Counted from the first letter of the stretch, positions 1 through 9,916 are shown. The stretch is 64,000 nucleotides of DNA from Zobellia alginiliquefaciens (GCF_029323795.1 NZ_CP119758.1:4402001-4466000); one strand, 5' to 3'. Made by a program: numbers and translations. The notes: a model not told the origin generated them from the sequence alone.

Positions 1-533
1 CGCACATTGGTTCTTTGTTGACCGGAAGAAATCCTAAAAACCTATGGAAGGTGCTTTCCCAGATTGCGGCAGAAGATGCTGTTTTTCGTGGTGACCTTCA
101 ATTAGAATTTATGGGAGTTGTTAGTCAAGATGTAATGGATTCCATGTATCGTTATGAGTTAGGACCCTACATAAAAATGTTGGGCTATGGTTCTCATGCA
201 GAGGCTCAACGTAAGCAACAAAGGTCTCAACTCCTGTTAATGGTAGAAATAGATAGCGATGAGACCAAAGGGATAATACCCGGGAAACTTTTTGAATATA
301 TGGTTGCAAAAAGACCTATTTTGGCCATTGGTCCAGAAGGCTGGGAGGCAGGAGATATTATTAAGAATATGAACGCGGGTGAAGTTTTTGATTATAAAGC
401 TCAAACTGAATTGAAGAAAACCATCCTTGAATGGTATACAGCATTTAAAAAAGGTAAGATTATTTCAGAATCTACGGATATTGAAAAATATAGCCGTAAG
501 TCATTGACCCAAGAACTTTCTAAACTACTGTAA
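1..533 (+). CDS. Glycosyltransferase family 4-like, C-terminal part (cut by window edge)
   Basis: The reading frame is open to the left edge and reads H-I-G-S-L-L-T-G-R-N-P-K-N, the glycine loop that opens the C-terminal nucleotide-sugar-binding domain of GT-B glycosyltransferases, so the gene begins upstream and the TTG at 15 is not a start. The domain ends with a run resembling the family's donor-binding stretch (KGIIPGKLFEYMVAKRPILA, then an acidic position). It would transfer a sugar from an activated donor onto a growing glycan at the cytoplasmic face of the membrane. Its TAA overlaps the ATG of the following flippase by one base, which implies co-translation in a surface-polysaccharide operon. 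Donor and acceptor cannot be told. Confidence 0.8.
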   Translation, partial: HIGSLLTGRNPKNLWKVLSQIAAEDAVFRGDLQLEFMGVVSQDVMDSMYRYELGPYIKMLGYGSHAEAQRKQQRSQLLLMVEIDSDETKGIIPGKLFEYMVAKRPILAIGPEGWEAGDIIKNMNAGEVFDYKAQTELKKTILEWYTAFKKGKIISESTDIEKYSRKSLTQELSKLL

Positions 534-1996
534 TGGGATTGGTATTTAAACAATCACTCAATAACTCAATTATTACCTACCTAGGGTTTGGACTTGGGGC
601 ACTGAATACACTTGTGTTGTACTTGCAATTTATGGAACCCGAGTATTATGGTCTACTGCAAGTAGTCCTCTCTGCTTCCGTAGTTTTGATGCCTTTGCTC
701 GCTTTTGGAGTTCCAAACACGCTTGTAAAATTCTATAGTGGCTTTAATGATGCTAAATCAACTGATGGTTTTTTGACCCTTATGTTATTCTTGCCTTTGG
801 TTTTAATACTTCCTATTGCCGGTCTTACGTATGTGGTTAACGATACTATTGGAAATTTCCTATCCAAAGAGAACCCCATTGTAAAGGGGTACGTATGGCA
901 TATCTTTTTGATTGCTATGGTCATGGCTTATTTTGAAGTCTTTTATGCTTGGGCAAGGGTACATATGAAATCTGTGTTTGGTAATTTCATGAAAGAGATT
1001 TTTGGTAGGGTAGGGCAATCCACGCTTTTAATCCTTTTATATTTTGATGTGATATCTGTGACCTCGTTTATAGACGGACTTGTAGTGGTTTATATACTAC
1101 GAATGTTGTTTATGAAGATTTATGCGTATACCTTACATAAACCTAGATTAATTTTTGATTTTCCGGAGAATACCCGAAAAATTCTTGTTTATAGTGCATT
1201 AATTATATTGGGGGGATCCGTAGCAATTGTACTTCTGGAAATAGATAAGGTAATGATCAATCAATTTATAAAGATTGAGAATGTAGCATATTATAGTGTG
1301 GCCAGTTTTATTGCTTTGGTCATAGCAGTTCCTTCACGCTCTATGCACCAGATAACCTATCCGCTTACAGCAGAACTTCTTAATAAGAACGATTTAGTAG
1401 GGTTGAGTAGGCTTTACCAAAAGAGTTCATTGACCTTGTACATCATTTCCGGCCTTCTATTTGCACTAATATTTCTGAGTTTGGATGATTTATACGAATT
1501 GTTACCGGATGCTTACCGCAATGGATATGTTATCTTTGTTTGGTTAGGACTGGCAAAACTCTATGACGCCATATTAGGAAACAATAATTCCATTTTATAT
1601 AACTCGGATTATTACAAGGCAGTTTTGTATATGGGATTGTTTTTGGCCGTAGTTACCGTACTTTTAAATGTTTGGCTTATACCCGCATATGGTTTGGATG
1701 GTGCTGCAATTGCCAGTTTCTCTGCATTTTTTATCTACAATACTGTAAAAGTAATATATGTAAAAATGAAGTTCAATATGCTTCCGTTTACTAAAGAAAC
1801 TGTTCAAACGTCTTTATTGTTAGGGGTAACTATTCTTGCTTTTTATTTTGTAAATCTTTCTTTTCATCCCATCGTAAACATAATTATAAAGAGTGCTGGT
1901 ATCAGTATACTTTACATTGGAGTCTTGTATAAATTCAAGATTTCAGAAGATGTTTTTCAGCTCTTGTCTAAAGTATTTGGAAAAAAACAACAATAA
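533..1996 (+). CDS. Polysaccharide flippase (Wzx-like, MOP superfamily)
   Basis: This 487-residue protein is built almost entirely of hydrophobic segments, about 12-14 membrane helices, as expected for oligosaccharide flippases of the MOP exporter superfamily. A conserved early segment (residues ~10-60) with a short amphipathic start, and paired helices in the C-terminal half containing the L-D-G-A-A-I-A-S motif (near residue 385), are typical of the family. It would flip lipid-linked repeat units across the inner membrane. The start overlaps the glycosyltransferase stop by one base. About 100 bp separates it from the next gene, so the operon may end here. The membrane character is plain; the substrate is unknown. 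Confidence 0.85.
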   Translation: MGLVFKQSLNNSIITYLGFGLGALNTLVLYLQFMEPEYYGLLQVVLSASVVLMPLLAFGVPNTLVKFYSGFNDAKSTDGFLTLMLFLPLVLILPIAGLTYVVNDTIGNFLSKENPIVKGYVWHIFLIAMVMAYFEVFYAWARVHMKSVFGNFMKEIFGRVGQSTLLILLYFDVISVTSFIDGLVVVYILRMLFMKIYAYTLHKPRLIFDFPENTRKILVYSALIILGGSVAIVLLEIDKVMINQFIKIENVAYYSVASFIALVIAVPSRSMHQITYPLTAELLNKNDLVGLSRLYQKSSLTLYIISGLLFALIFLSLDDLYELLPDAYRNGYVIFVWLGLAKLYDAILGNNNSILYNSDYYKAVLYMGLFLAVVTVLLNVWLIPAYGLDGAAIASFSAFFIYNTVKVIYVKMKFNMLPFTKETVQTSLLLGVTILAFYFVNLSFHPIVNIIIKSAGISILYIGVLYKFKISEDVFQLLSKVFGKKQQ

Positions 1997-2095
1997 TTTT
2001 ACCTTAAGCTTTCTAAATTATTAAGTAGTCCCCCAAAATGATTGATTTGCCTTTTATGGCTCTAATAGTTTTCATTAGAAGTAAGATTAAAAAAT

Positions 2096-2881
2096 ATGGG
2101 GTACAACATTAAAGGAAATCTAAGAGCTTGTTTGTATTTAGATATTTATGAGGCCTTAGATAACGTCCAAGTTCTAATTTATAAGGTCTTGGATGGGGTT
2201 GATGAATCCAATATACCCAAAAACCAGTTGCTTACACTTTCGGAAAATGCTATTGCTGCTAAGGAAAAGAGATGCTTAGGAACTGGCTTTACAGATGAAG
2301 ACGGAAACTTCGGAATTAATATTTGTGACTTGTATGATGAGGGCGCAATAGAAATAGATCTGGTGGTTTCAGATAAGTTAACAACTCGCAAGAAAAGAAG
2401 TAATCGAATACAGTTTACGGCACGTCGCTTAAATCCTATATGGAGAAATAATAACGAGGTCAAGGAATTTAGCTGGAATTACAGCTTCAATTTTCAATTC
2501 TGGAGTCAAGTAAGGCAACAGTTTGATATTTGGACGATTCTAGGTAGTGTAAAATCTGCGGCGGATAAAAATATGGTCATTGATGGGGTGGTAGTTTCGG
2601 CTATTGACGTTGACTGGGTAAAGGACGATTTTTTGGGAAGTGCAGTTTCCGATAGTAATGGACAGTTTAGAATAGATTATAAAAGTATTGACTTCAAAAA
2701 AACTTATCTCTCTCCTCTTTTAAGTATTGAAACCCCAATATCTTCTATTCCCGGACCAGGAGTTTATTTTAAAATAACAACTTCTGAAGGTATTTTGTTA
2801 TATGAGGAGAATAGAGCTATGGGTAAGACCCAAGAAAGGAGAAATATTCCGCGTTGTTTCATAATTGACTTGTATATTTAG
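2096..2881 (+). CDS. Two-domain transthyretin-like/beta-sandwich protein of unknown function
   Basis: The 261-residue protein has no signal peptide or membrane segment and seems to contain two copies of one fold. Residues ~5-95 and ~150-235 both show a hydrophobic strand, a variable loop, then a G-x-x-x-T/S-D-x-x-G-x-F turn (GTGFTDEDGNFGINI and GSAVSDSNGQFRIDY). That turn is characteristic of transthyretin-like and carboxypeptidase-regulatory-like beta-sandwiches. The second copy also has an acidic D-x-D-W-x-x-D-D stretch. No catalytic motif is seen. It stands alone between a flippase and a molybdoenzyme operon with ~100 bp gaps. A structural or ligand-binding role is likely, but no specific function can be assigned. 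Confidence 0.6.
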   Translation: MGYNIKGNLRACLYLDIYEALDNVQVLIYKVLDGVDESNIPKNQLLTLSENAIAAKEKRCLGTGFTDEDGNFGINICDLYDEGAIEIDLVVSDKLTTRKKRSNRIQFTARRLNPIWRNNNEVKEFSWNYSFNFQFWSQVRQQFDIWTILGSVKSAADKNMVIDGVVVSAIDVDWVKDDFLGSAVSDSNGQFRIDYKSIDFKKTYLSPLLSIETPISSIPGPGVYFKITTSEGILLYEENRAMGKTQERRNIPRCFIIDLYI

Positions 2882-2933
2882 GGTCAATTAAGATTTAAGG
2901 CTACTTTATTAGCCAACAACATTAGTACCTCAA

Positions 2934-3302
2934 ATGAAAATACGCATTAAAGGTAATTCCATACGCATGCGAATTACTCAAACAGAAGTTTCTCAACTTT
3001 GTAAAACAGGGTATATTGAAGAAAAAACTCAATTTCCTCAAAATACCTTCACTTATGCTTTGAGTAGCATGGCAGATGCTCCTGAGTTAACGGCAAATTT
3101 TGAACAGAACAAAATAACCTTGGTTTTGCCTTCACAAATTATTGAAGGTTGGGAAAACAACAAAAAGATAGGGTTTAGCAATTCAATATTCCTGAATGAC
3201 AAAAACAAGTTATCTCTTTTGGTAGAAAAAGATTTCACCTGTTTGGATGATAGAGGGGAAGATGAGTCCGATAATTATCCTAACCCTAAATTACAACACT
3301 AG
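2934..3302 (+). CDS. Small DUF7009-like partner of FdhF/YdeP-type oxidoreductase
   Basis: This 122-residue soluble protein starts K-I-R-I-K-G-N-S-I-R-M-R, resembling a small Bacteroidota family I recall as DUF7009, usually encoded directly upstream of YdeP-type molybdopterin oxidoreductases. Here the next gene, just such an enzyme, begins 15 bp after the stop. The fold looks like all-beta with alternating hydrophobics and an acidic C-terminal tail (residues ~100-115). No cysteines or histidines are positioned for a metal or cofactor, apart from two single Cys. From context I infer a chaperone or assembly factor for the enzyme; the sequence itself does not prove this. Confidence 0.6.
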   Translation: MKIRIKGNSIRMRITQTEVSQLCKTGYIEEKTQFPQNTFTYALSSMADAPELTANFEQNKITLVLPSQIIEGWENNKKIGFSNSIFLNDKNKLSLLVEKDFTCLDDRGEDESDNYPNPKLQH

Positions 3303-3316
3303 AAATAGAATTTAGT

Positions 3317-5620
3317 ATGCCTAATAAAGAATTCCATAGAAACGTAACAGTAATAGGTTCTGAAGATTTTTCAAATATTAAAATTACGGAGCCGGTTCGG
3401 TATGCCGCCGGAAAATTAGGAGTTACCGAGGCGTTGCGTCATGGATTTAAAGAAATGGGGGTTGTGCGATCTATGCGGGCATTCTTAGAGCTGAATCAAG
3501 AAGATGGTTTTGATTGCCCTAGCTGTGCATGGCCTAATCCCGAAAATCCATCGTCCGTTGCGGAATATTGTGAGAATGGAGCAAAAGCGGTTGCAGATGA
3601 AGCTACGACCCATAAAATAGACCGTGAATTCTTTAGAAAATATTCAGTTGAAGAACTGTCTAAACTTACGGAATATCAACTTAATAAATTCGGAAGAATA
3701 ACGGAACCGCTTGTATTAAGACCGGGCAACGTAAACTATGAGCCTATTTCTTGGGAAGAAGCGTATGAGGTTATTTCTATAGAACTTCATAAATTGAATT
3801 CGCCCGACGATGCTATTTTTTATACTTCCGGGCGTTCTAGCAATGAAGCGGCTTATTTATACGGTATGTTTGCTCGTGCGTTAGGAACTAACAATATGCC
3901 AGATTGCTCCAATATGTGTCACGAATCTAGCGGTGTGGCTCTATCCGAAACATTGGGTATTGGTAAAGGTTCTGTAAAACTAGAGGATTTGTACGGAGCG
4001 GATGTTGTTATTGTTGCGGGCCAAAATCCTGGTACCAACCATCCACGAATGCTTTCGGCCCTAGAAAAGTGCAAAAAGAACGGTGGTAAAGTAATTAGTA
4101 TAAACCCGTTGGAGGAATCCGGCTTAATCAATTTTAAAAATCCGCAGCATTTAAACGGGCTGATTGGAGGTGGAGAAGATTTAACGGATATACATTTGCA
4201 AGTGCGTATTAATCAAGATATAGCTTTAATGAAGCTAATTCTGAAAAAACTCGCAGCTTTAGATAAAAATGGGCAGAAAGTCTTTGACCATGATTTTTTA
4301 GTGGAATATGTTGAAGGTTATGATGCTCTTATTGAAGATTTTAAAAATTATGATGAATCAACCCTCTTGCGTCTCAGTGGTGTTAGTGAGGAGAAAATAA
4401 ATGAAACAGTAGCACTTTTAGCCACCAGTAGTAATATAGTCGTTTGTTGGGCTATGGGGCTTACACAACATAAAAATGGTGTTGCTACCATTTGCGAATA
4501 CCTGAATTTATTAATGCTAAAAGGGTCATTGGGGAAACCAAATGCAGGAACCTGCCCTGTACGCGGACATAGTAATGTGCAAGGTGACCGTAGTGTTGGG
4601 ATTATGCATTTTGTAAATGAAGAATTGAATGCACGCATAAAACAACATTTGGGGTTTACGGCCCCTGATAAAGAAGGGGTTGACGTGGTAGGGGCCATTA
4701 AGGCAATGCATGATAAGGAAGGTAAAGTGTTTTTCTGCTTGGGCGGTAATTTTTTAATGGCCGCTTCAGATACGTTATACACTGCCGAAGCTGTGCAAAA
4801 TTGCGAATTGACGGTTCAGGTGAGTACAAAACTGAACCGGTCTCACTTGGTTACAGGAAAAACCGCATTGATTTTACCAACTTTTGGACGTTCCGAAAAA
4901 GATATGAAAGACGGCACCCTTCGCTATCAGACTATGGAAGATAGTATGGGGCGTGTAAGACAATCCCGTGGCTTGCTAAAACCCACTTCTGAAAATATAA
5001 AGAGTGAACCTGAACTAATTGCCGAACTGGCCCATACATTTTTTGGAGGTAAGCATTCTGTTAAGTGGAAGGAAATGGGGGAGAACTATGACCTTATTCG
5101 TGAAAGTATAGACAAGGTAATCAAGGGTTTTGAAAATACAAAGGAGCGTTCTAAAGGAATAGGGTATTATTTACCGAACAATGTTCGTGATTTGGATTTT
5201 AGCATGTTACCTAATGGGCGTGCTCAATTAACCTTAAATCCGTTGCCAGAACACAGTTTGAATTCTGATGAATTTATGTTGATGACTATTAGATCCCATG
5301 ATCAGTTCAATACCACTATTTATGGTATGGATGATAGGTACAGGGGTATTTATAATGAACGACGTGTGTTGTTCATGAATCCTGAGGATATGGAAAGGAA
5401 AGGTCTAAAGAAAAAAGACGTTATCAATATTAGTAGTACCTACGATGGAAAAGTGCGTACGGCAAATAAGTTTTTGGTTATACCTTATAATATTCCCTCT
5501 GGAGATTTGGCCGCTTATTATCCGGAAACCAATGTATTGATTCCACATGATCAATATGCGGACAAGAGTAAAACGCCAATCAGTAAATCTATTAAAGTAA
5601 CTGTTGAAAAAGTTAGCTGA
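3317..5620 (+). CDS. Molybdopterin-dependent oxidoreductase, FdhF/YdeP family
   Basis: The 767-residue product matches the formate-dehydrogenase-like YdeP group of bis-MGD enzymes. An N-terminal C-P-S-C-A-W-P-N-P motif followed by E-Y-C (residues ~73-93) provides cysteines for an iron-sulfur cluster. The D-C-S-N-M-C-H-E-S-S stretch (near residue 200) holds the Cys-His pair where formate dehydrogenases have their Mo-ligating Cys/Sec. The segment from ~640 to the end is the dinucleotide-binding beta-barrel, with its T-I-R-S-H-D-Q-F-N-T motif. No signal peptide is present, so it is cytoplasmic. E. coli YdeP is linked to acid resistance, but the substrate of the family is not established. It sits in a two-gene operon behind a small conserved partner. 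Confidence 0.85.
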   Translation: MPNKEFHRNVTVIGSEDFSNIKITEPVRYAAGKLGVTEALRHGFKEMGVVRSMRAFLELNQEDGFDCPSCAWPNPENPSSVAEYCENGAKAVADEATTHKIDREFFRKYSVEELSKLTEYQLNKFGRITEPLVLRPGNVNYEPISWEEAYEVISIELHKLNSPDDAIFYTSGRSSNEAAYLYGMFARALGTNNMPDCSNMCHESSGVALSETLGIGKGSVKLEDLYGADVVIVAGQNPGTNHPRMLSALEKCKKNGGKVISINPLEESGLINFKNPQHLNGLIGGGEDLTDIHLQVRINQDIALMKLILKKLAALDKNGQKVFDHDFLVEYVEGYDALIEDFKNYDESTLLRLSGVSEEKINETVALLATSSNIVVCWAMGLTQHKNGVATICEYLNLLMLKGSLGKPNAGTCPVRGHSNVQGDRSVGIMHFVNEELNARIKQHLGFTAPDKEGVDVVGAIKAMHDKEGKVFFCLGGNFLMAASDTLYTAEAVQNCELTVQVSTKLNRSHLVTGKTALILPTFGRSEKDMKDGTLRYQTMEDSMGRVRQSRGLLKPTSENIKSEPELIAELAHTFFGGKHSVKWKEMGENYDLIRESIDKVIKGFENTKERSKGIGYYLPNNVRDLDFSMLPNGRAQLTLNPLPEHSLNSDEFMLMTIRSHDQFNTTIYGMDDRYRGIYNERRVLFMNPEDMERKGLKKKDVINISSTYDGKVRTANKFLVIPYNIPSGDLAAYYPETNVLIPHDQYADKSKTPISKSIKVTVEKVS

Positions 5621-5638
5621 TATTTTTATAAAACAAAA

Positions 5639-5668
5639 CCCCCGCAGCAAATAAATCTACTGCGGGGG
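5639..5668 (-). terminator. Rho-independent terminator
   Basis: A 9-bp GC-rich stem (CCCCCGCAG / CTGCGGGGG) with a 12-nt loop is followed on the minus strand by TTTTGTTTTA. It lies 28 bp beyond the stop of the Arg/Ser-rich protein gene read on the minus strand. The plus-strand side lacks a T tract, so it serves that gene more clearly than the oxidoreductase. Confidence 0.85.
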
Positions 5669-5696
5669 CAACAACTAACCAACCTAAAAACTATTT

Positions 5697-6884
5697 TTAA
5701 TATCTTCTAGAACTTCTAGATGATGTGCTTCTTGATGAAGATGCCGTATTTCTGCTACTTCTGGAAGGAGCCTTGCTTACTGAGGTTCTTGACGAACTTC
5801 TTGTGCTAACACTACTTCTACTCTGAGAAGGGGATTTTCTTACAGTTCTATTTGTACTTCTATTATTTTGTGGACTTCTATAAGTCGTTGTGCTTCTTTT
5901 TACTGTTGTACTACGCGGAGACTTGGTTACCGTTCTTTTAGTAACGGTGTTACTAGCAGGTCTTCTTACTGTAGTAGATCGCTGTGTAACCGATTTATTC
6001 CTAGAAGGAGTTGTTGATCTTGATCTTACCGCTGTGCTTCTGTTCGTTATTTTTCCATTTTGGGTATTTGAACGTGTAGCACTACTTCTAGATATAGTTC
6101 TTCTTTTTGAATTATCTCGGCTTGCAATAGCTCTATTTGTTCTGATATTAGTGTTACTCCTATTAGAGACCGATCTATTGTTTCTAGAAGTACTATTCCT
6201 TACAGCTACTCTCCTGTCGTTTCTATAAATTTTAGATCTATTGCTTCGTACTTTATTATATCTGTGTGTTTTTCCTATTGTAGCGTAAGCACGTCTTTTA
6301 TTATATCTATATGGATTGTAGTACGTATATCGAATAGGAGTGTAGTATCTTCTGTACGGCTTATTGAACACTAGGCTAAATCCAATTATAGGTCTAGCGA
6401 AAAAAGCATGGAAAGGTCTATACACATATCTTCTATTGTAAACGTTGATATAACCCGTGTGGTAATCATAAAGACCTCTTCTGTTATAGTATACATACAT
6501 TCCCCCAACACTACGAACACGGTTGTTGCTATAGCTTATGTCTACATCCCCAACTTGGGTTACTCGTCCGTAATAGTCATAATAAATAGGAACGTTCTCA
6601 ACTTGAATTACAGCTCCATAATCATCATACTGTGCATAAGGGCTATAATCATAACCGGAATTAAAGGTTACTCCATTACGACGACCAGTTACTCGGCTAT
6701 CTATATAAAAATCGAATTCACCATCTGGATATACCGAAAACGTAATGCCATTCTCTACAAAAATGAATGAGTCGTTGTATCTATAAGCATTGCGTTCTGC
6801 AACCTTATCTTCAACTGTACTTGTGGCCATAGCACCAGAGGTGCCTAAAATAAGGACCGAAAAAAAGAGTAGTAAGTTTCTCAT
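5697..6884 (-). CDS. Secreted Tyr-rich, Arg/Ser/Thr-rich low-complexity protein
   Basis: The 395-residue protein starts with a clear signal peptide (MRNLLLFFSVLILGTSGAMA), so it is exported. Residues ~30-165 are rich in tyrosine and short beta-strand-like repeats around a Y-x-x-Y-G-R-V-x-Q-V-G-D pattern. From ~195 to the end the chain is almost only Arg, Ser, Thr and Asn (runs such as RSSSRTSVS and SSRSSRRY), giving a very basic, probably disordered tail of about 200 residues. I recognise no enzyme domain. The tail could bind anionic polymers such as polysaccharide, DNA or LPS; that is inference. It is monocistronic, with its own terminator and the uvrA terminator upstream. Confidence 0.75.
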   Translation of the reverse strand: MRNLLLFFSVLILGTSGAMATSTVEDKVAERNAYRYNDSFIFVENGITFSVYPDGEFDFYIDSRVTGRRNGVTFNSGYDYSPYAQYDDYGAVIQVENVPIYYDYYGRVTQVGDVDISYSNNRVRSVGGMYVYYNRRGLYDYHTGYINVYNRRYVYRPFHAFFARPIIGFSLVFNKPYRRYYTPIRYTYYNPYRYNKRRAYATIGKTHRYNKVRSNRSKIYRNDRRVAVRNSTSRNNRSVSNRSNTNIRTNRAIASRDNSKRRTISRSSATRSNTQNGKITNRSTAVRSRSTTPSRNKSVTQRSTTVRRPASNTVTKRTVTKSPRSTTVKRSTTTYRSPQNNRSTNRTVRKSPSQSRSSVSTRSSSRTSVSKAPSRSSRNTASSSRSTSSRSSRRY

Positions 6885-7052
6885 GATATAAGGTTTTTAA
6901 TTTCTGAATGCTATTATTGACATTCGGGTAGTAGTATACAAACAGCATGCCAAAAACCACAACTCGCAATTAACATATTGGTAATCAGTAAGTTGTGTTT
7001 TTTTTAGATAGAGTTTTAAAATGAGAATAGGTAATCTTAGATAGTGCTTAGA

Positions 7053-7100
7053 AAAAACAAGATCCTATTTTCACAATCGGAAATAGGGTCTTGTTTTTTA
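7053..7100 (-). terminator. Rho-independent terminator of uvrA paralogue
   Basis: Long hairpin: AAAACAAGATCCTATTT pairs with AAATAGGGTCTTGTTTT (one wobble) around a short loop, and is flanked by T tracts on both strands. It lies 14 bp past the uvrA stop on the minus strand. It may also block read-through from the other direction. Confidence 0.9.
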
Positions 7101-7113
7101 TACTATTTGATAA

Positions 7114-9891
7114 TTATAGCTTCTCTTTAAGGTATTTAGCCGTAAAGGAGGCTTTACTCTTAATAATTTCTTCTGGAGTGCCTTCGGCTAGAAGTTGTCC
7201 ACCATTTTCGCCACCTTCAGGTCCCAGGTCAATGATATAATCGGCACATTTTATTAGCTCAATATTATGTTCTATGACTATAACGGAATGCCCTTTAGAG
7301 ATTAACGCATCAAAAGATTTCAATAATTTCTTAATATCATGAAAGTGTAAGCCTGTTGTGGGTTCGTCAAAAATAAAAAGGGCTTTATCTTTAGTTGTGC
7401 CTTTTACCAAGAATGAGGCAAGTTTAATTCGCTGTGCTTCACCACCTGAAAGCGTAGAGGAAGATTGCCCTAAAGTAACATAGCCTAAACCTACATCTTG
7501 TAGGGGCTTCAATTTATTTACAATTTTGGTTTGCTTGTGCCCATTAAAAAAAGAAATGGCATCATCAATGGTCATATTCAGGACATCATCAATACTGGCA
7601 TCTTCGAACTTAACTTCCAGTACTTCCTTTTTAAAACGTTTACCATCGCAGGTATCACACTTTAAGTGAACGTCTGCCATGAACTGCATTTCCACTGTTA
7701 TTTCCCCTTCGCCCTTACATTTTTCACATCGGCCTCCATCAACATTAAAAGAAAAGTGTTTGGCTTGGTAGGCCCTTATTTTACTAAGTTTTTGAGATGC
7801 AAATAAATTTCTTATATCATCATAAGCCTTTATATAGGTTACCGGGTTGGAGCGAGAAGACCGCCCAATGGGGTTTTGGTCAACAAATTCTACGTGTTTT
7901 ATAGTCTTGTATTTGCCCTCTACCTTCGTAAACTGACCTGCTTTTTCACCGTATCCGCCAACTTCTTTAAGAATGATAGGGTATAACAGTTTTTTAACCA
8001 AAGTGCTTTTTCCACTACCGGAAACTCCAGTAATAACAGTGAGCATATTCAGAGGAAAAGTAACGTCTATATTCTTTAAGTTGTTTTCGCGGGCGCCCTT
8101 AATAGTAATGTAATCTGTAGATGTTCTTCTTTTGTTAGGTACCGCAATTTCTTCTTTTCCGTTTAAGTAGCTTGCAGTTAATGAAGCTGATTTTAGAACT
8201 TCAGTTAATGTGCCATGGGCAACTACTTCGCCACCATGGGTACCTGCTTCTGGGCCAATGTCTATAACTTCGTCCGCCGCTTTCATTATATCTTCATCGT
8301 GTTCTACAACAATCACCGTATTACCAAGGTCACGCAACGATTGCAGAACCTCAATTAGGTTTTCGGTATCTTTTGGATGAAGGCCAATACTTGGTTCATC
8401 TAAAATGTACATACTTCCTACCAGACTACTTCCCAATGATGTTGCGAGGTTGATACGTTGACTTTCCCCTCCTGAAAGTGTATTGGATTTTCGGTTCATG
8501 GTCAGGTAGCTTAATCCTACTTTATGAAGAAAACCTAATCTAGTGTTGATTTCCTTTAAAAGACGAGAAGCTATTTTTTCATCATATTTATCGAGGACTA
8601 ATTCTTCAAAAAATGGGATCAGTTTTTTAATTGGCAATTCAACCAAGTCCGAGATATTTTTGCCGCCTACCTTAATATAGTCCGTTTCCTTTCTTAATCG
8701 TTTTCCGTGGCAGACTCCACACCTTGTTTTTCCGCGGTAACGAGAAAGCATTACCCTATTTTGTATTTTGTAACTTTTCTCTTCTAATTGCTCAAAGAAT
8801 TTATTGAGTCCTATGAAGTGGTCGTTGCCATTCCAAACCAGTTGTTTTTGTTCTTCGGAGAGTTCAAACCAAGGTTTGTGAATAGGAAAATCAAACTTAT
8901 AAGCGGAGTTTACAAGTTGGTCTCTATACCAGCCCATACTCTCACCACGCCAGGGAAACACGGCATTTTCATACACAGACAAAGCCGTATTGGGTACAAC
9001 AAGGTCCTGATCAATACCAATAACATCTCCATAACCTTCACATTTTGGGCAGGCTCCATATGGGTTGTTAAAACTGAACAAATGCACATTGGGCTCCAAG
9101 AAAGACATGCCGTCTAACTCAAACTTGTTGCTGAATGGTGTTTGCTTTTGGGTAGATAGTTCTTCAATGGTACATTCACCTTTACCTTCAAAAAAAGCAG
9201 TATCAACCGCATTGGCCAAACGATTGTAAAAATCTTCATCGTCTTTTACAATAACTCGATCAACGACCAAATCAAAGTTTCTGCCAATATCATCCGGTAC
9301 ATTATCTATCCGAAGTACCTCATTATTATATTTTATTCTTGCATAACCCTGTTTAGATAATAATTGGAGAGATTTTAAGGTCTCTCTGTTTTCATCAATT
9401 GCAATTGGGGCCAACAGCAAGAGTTTGGTTCCCTCATCATAGGATTTTACATGTTCAACAACATCGGTAACCGTATTCTTTTTTACCTCACGACCAGAAA
9501 TAGGGGATATGGTGCGCCCAATACGGGCATATAAAAGTTTTAAATAATCATAAATTTCTGTTGTGGTACCTACGGTAGATCTTGGATTGGTAGAGTTTAC
9601 TTTTTGTTCTATGGCAATTGCAGGTGCTATACCTTTTATATAGTCAACCTTGGGTTTGTCCAATTTTCCTAAAAACTGTCTAGCATAGGAAGAAAGACTT
9701 TCTACATAACGCCTTTGACCTTCTGCGTATAACGTATCAAAGGCCAAGCTAGACTTTCCTGAACCAGAAAGCCCGGTAATAACTACAAGTTTATTACGAG
9801 GAATAACAACATCTATATTCTTTAAATTATGCAGTTTTGCACCTTTAATGATAATGTTGTGTTTAGGGTTTACATCTACTATTTCTGCCAT
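7114..9891 (-). CDS. uvrA: UvrABC excinuclease subunit A (paralogue 1)
   Basis: This 925-residue ABC-type ATPase is the damage-recognition subunit of nucleotide excision repair. It has two ATPase halves: Walker [15 protein letters not shown] near the N-terminus and [14 protein letters not shown] in the second half, each paired with an LSGGE signature. Zinc-finger cysteine pairs are present ([30 protein letters not shown]). The segment after the first Walker A includes the UvrB-binding region, so it is not the short UvrA2 type. The start is placed at M-A-E-I-V because a TATCTTTG -7 element lies at 9909-9916, inside the alternative 14-residue extension. A second uvrA closer to the E. coli form is at 62 kb, so the division of labour is uncertain. 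Confidence 0.92.
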   Translation of the reverse strand: MAEIVDVNPKHNIIIKGAKLHNLKNIDVVIPRNKLVVITGLSGSGKSSLAFDTLYAEGQRRYVESLSSYARQFLGKLDKPKVDYIKGIAPAIAIEQKVNSTNPRSTVGTTTEIYDYLKLLYARIGRTISPISGREVKKNTVTDVVEHVKSYDEGTKLLLLAPIAIDENRETLKSLQLLSKQGYARIKYNNEVLRIDNVPDDIGRNFDLVVDRVIVKDDEDFYNRLANAVDTAFFEGKGECTIEELSTQKQTPFSNKFELDGMSFLEPNVHLFSFNNPYGACPKCEGYGDVIGIDQDLVVPNTALSVYENAVFPWRGESMGWYRDQLVNSAYKFDFPIHKPWFELSEEQKQLVWNGNDHFIGLNKFFEQLEEKSYKIQNRVMLSRYRGKTRCGVCHGKRLRKETDYIKVGGKNISDLVELPIKKLIPFFEELVLDKYDEKIASRLLKEINTRLGFLHKVGLSYLTMNRKSNTLSGGESQRINLATSLGSSLVGSMYILDEPSIGLHPKDTENLIEVLQSLRDLGNTVIVVEHDEDIMKAADEVIDIGPEAGTHGGEVVAHGTLTEVLKSASLTASYLNGKEEIAVPNKRRTSTDYITIKGARENNLKNIDVTFPLNMLTVITGVSGSGKSTLVKKLLYPIILKEVGGYGEKAGQFTKVEGKYKTIKHVEFVDQNPIGRSSRSNPVTYIKAYDDIRNLFASQKLSKIRAYQAKHFSFNVDGGRCEKCKGEGEITVEMQFMADVHLKCDTCDGKRFKKEVLEVKFEDASIDDVLNMTIDDAISFFNGHKQTKIVNKLKPLQDVGLGYVTLGQSSSTLSGGEAQRIKLASFLVKGTTKDKALFIFDEPTTGLHFHDIKKLLKSFDALISKGHSVIVIEHNIELIKCADYIIDLGPEGGENGGQLLAEGTPEEIIKSKASFTAKYLKEKL

Positions 9892-9908
9892 GTTCTTGTC
9901 TAAGTTTG

Positions 9909-9916
9909 CAAAGATA
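9909..9916 (-). promoter_or_regulatory. Candidate -7 element of uvrA
   Basis: On the minus strand this reads TATCTTTG, a match to the Bacteroidota -7 consensus TAnnTTTG, 17 nt before the chosen ATG. No well-placed -33 TTG is seen. It decides the start, since translation from 9933 would begin upstream of the promoter. Confidence 0.5.

Noticed and set aside
4348-4782. 144-aa minus-strand ORF inside the molybdoenzyme gene
   Set aside because: Lies wholly inside a well-supported gene, with no recognisable domain.
5890-6228. 112-aa plus-strand ORF opposite the Arg/Ser-rich tail
   Set aside because: A leucine/valine-rich mirror of Arg/Ser codons; composition shows it to be a shadow.
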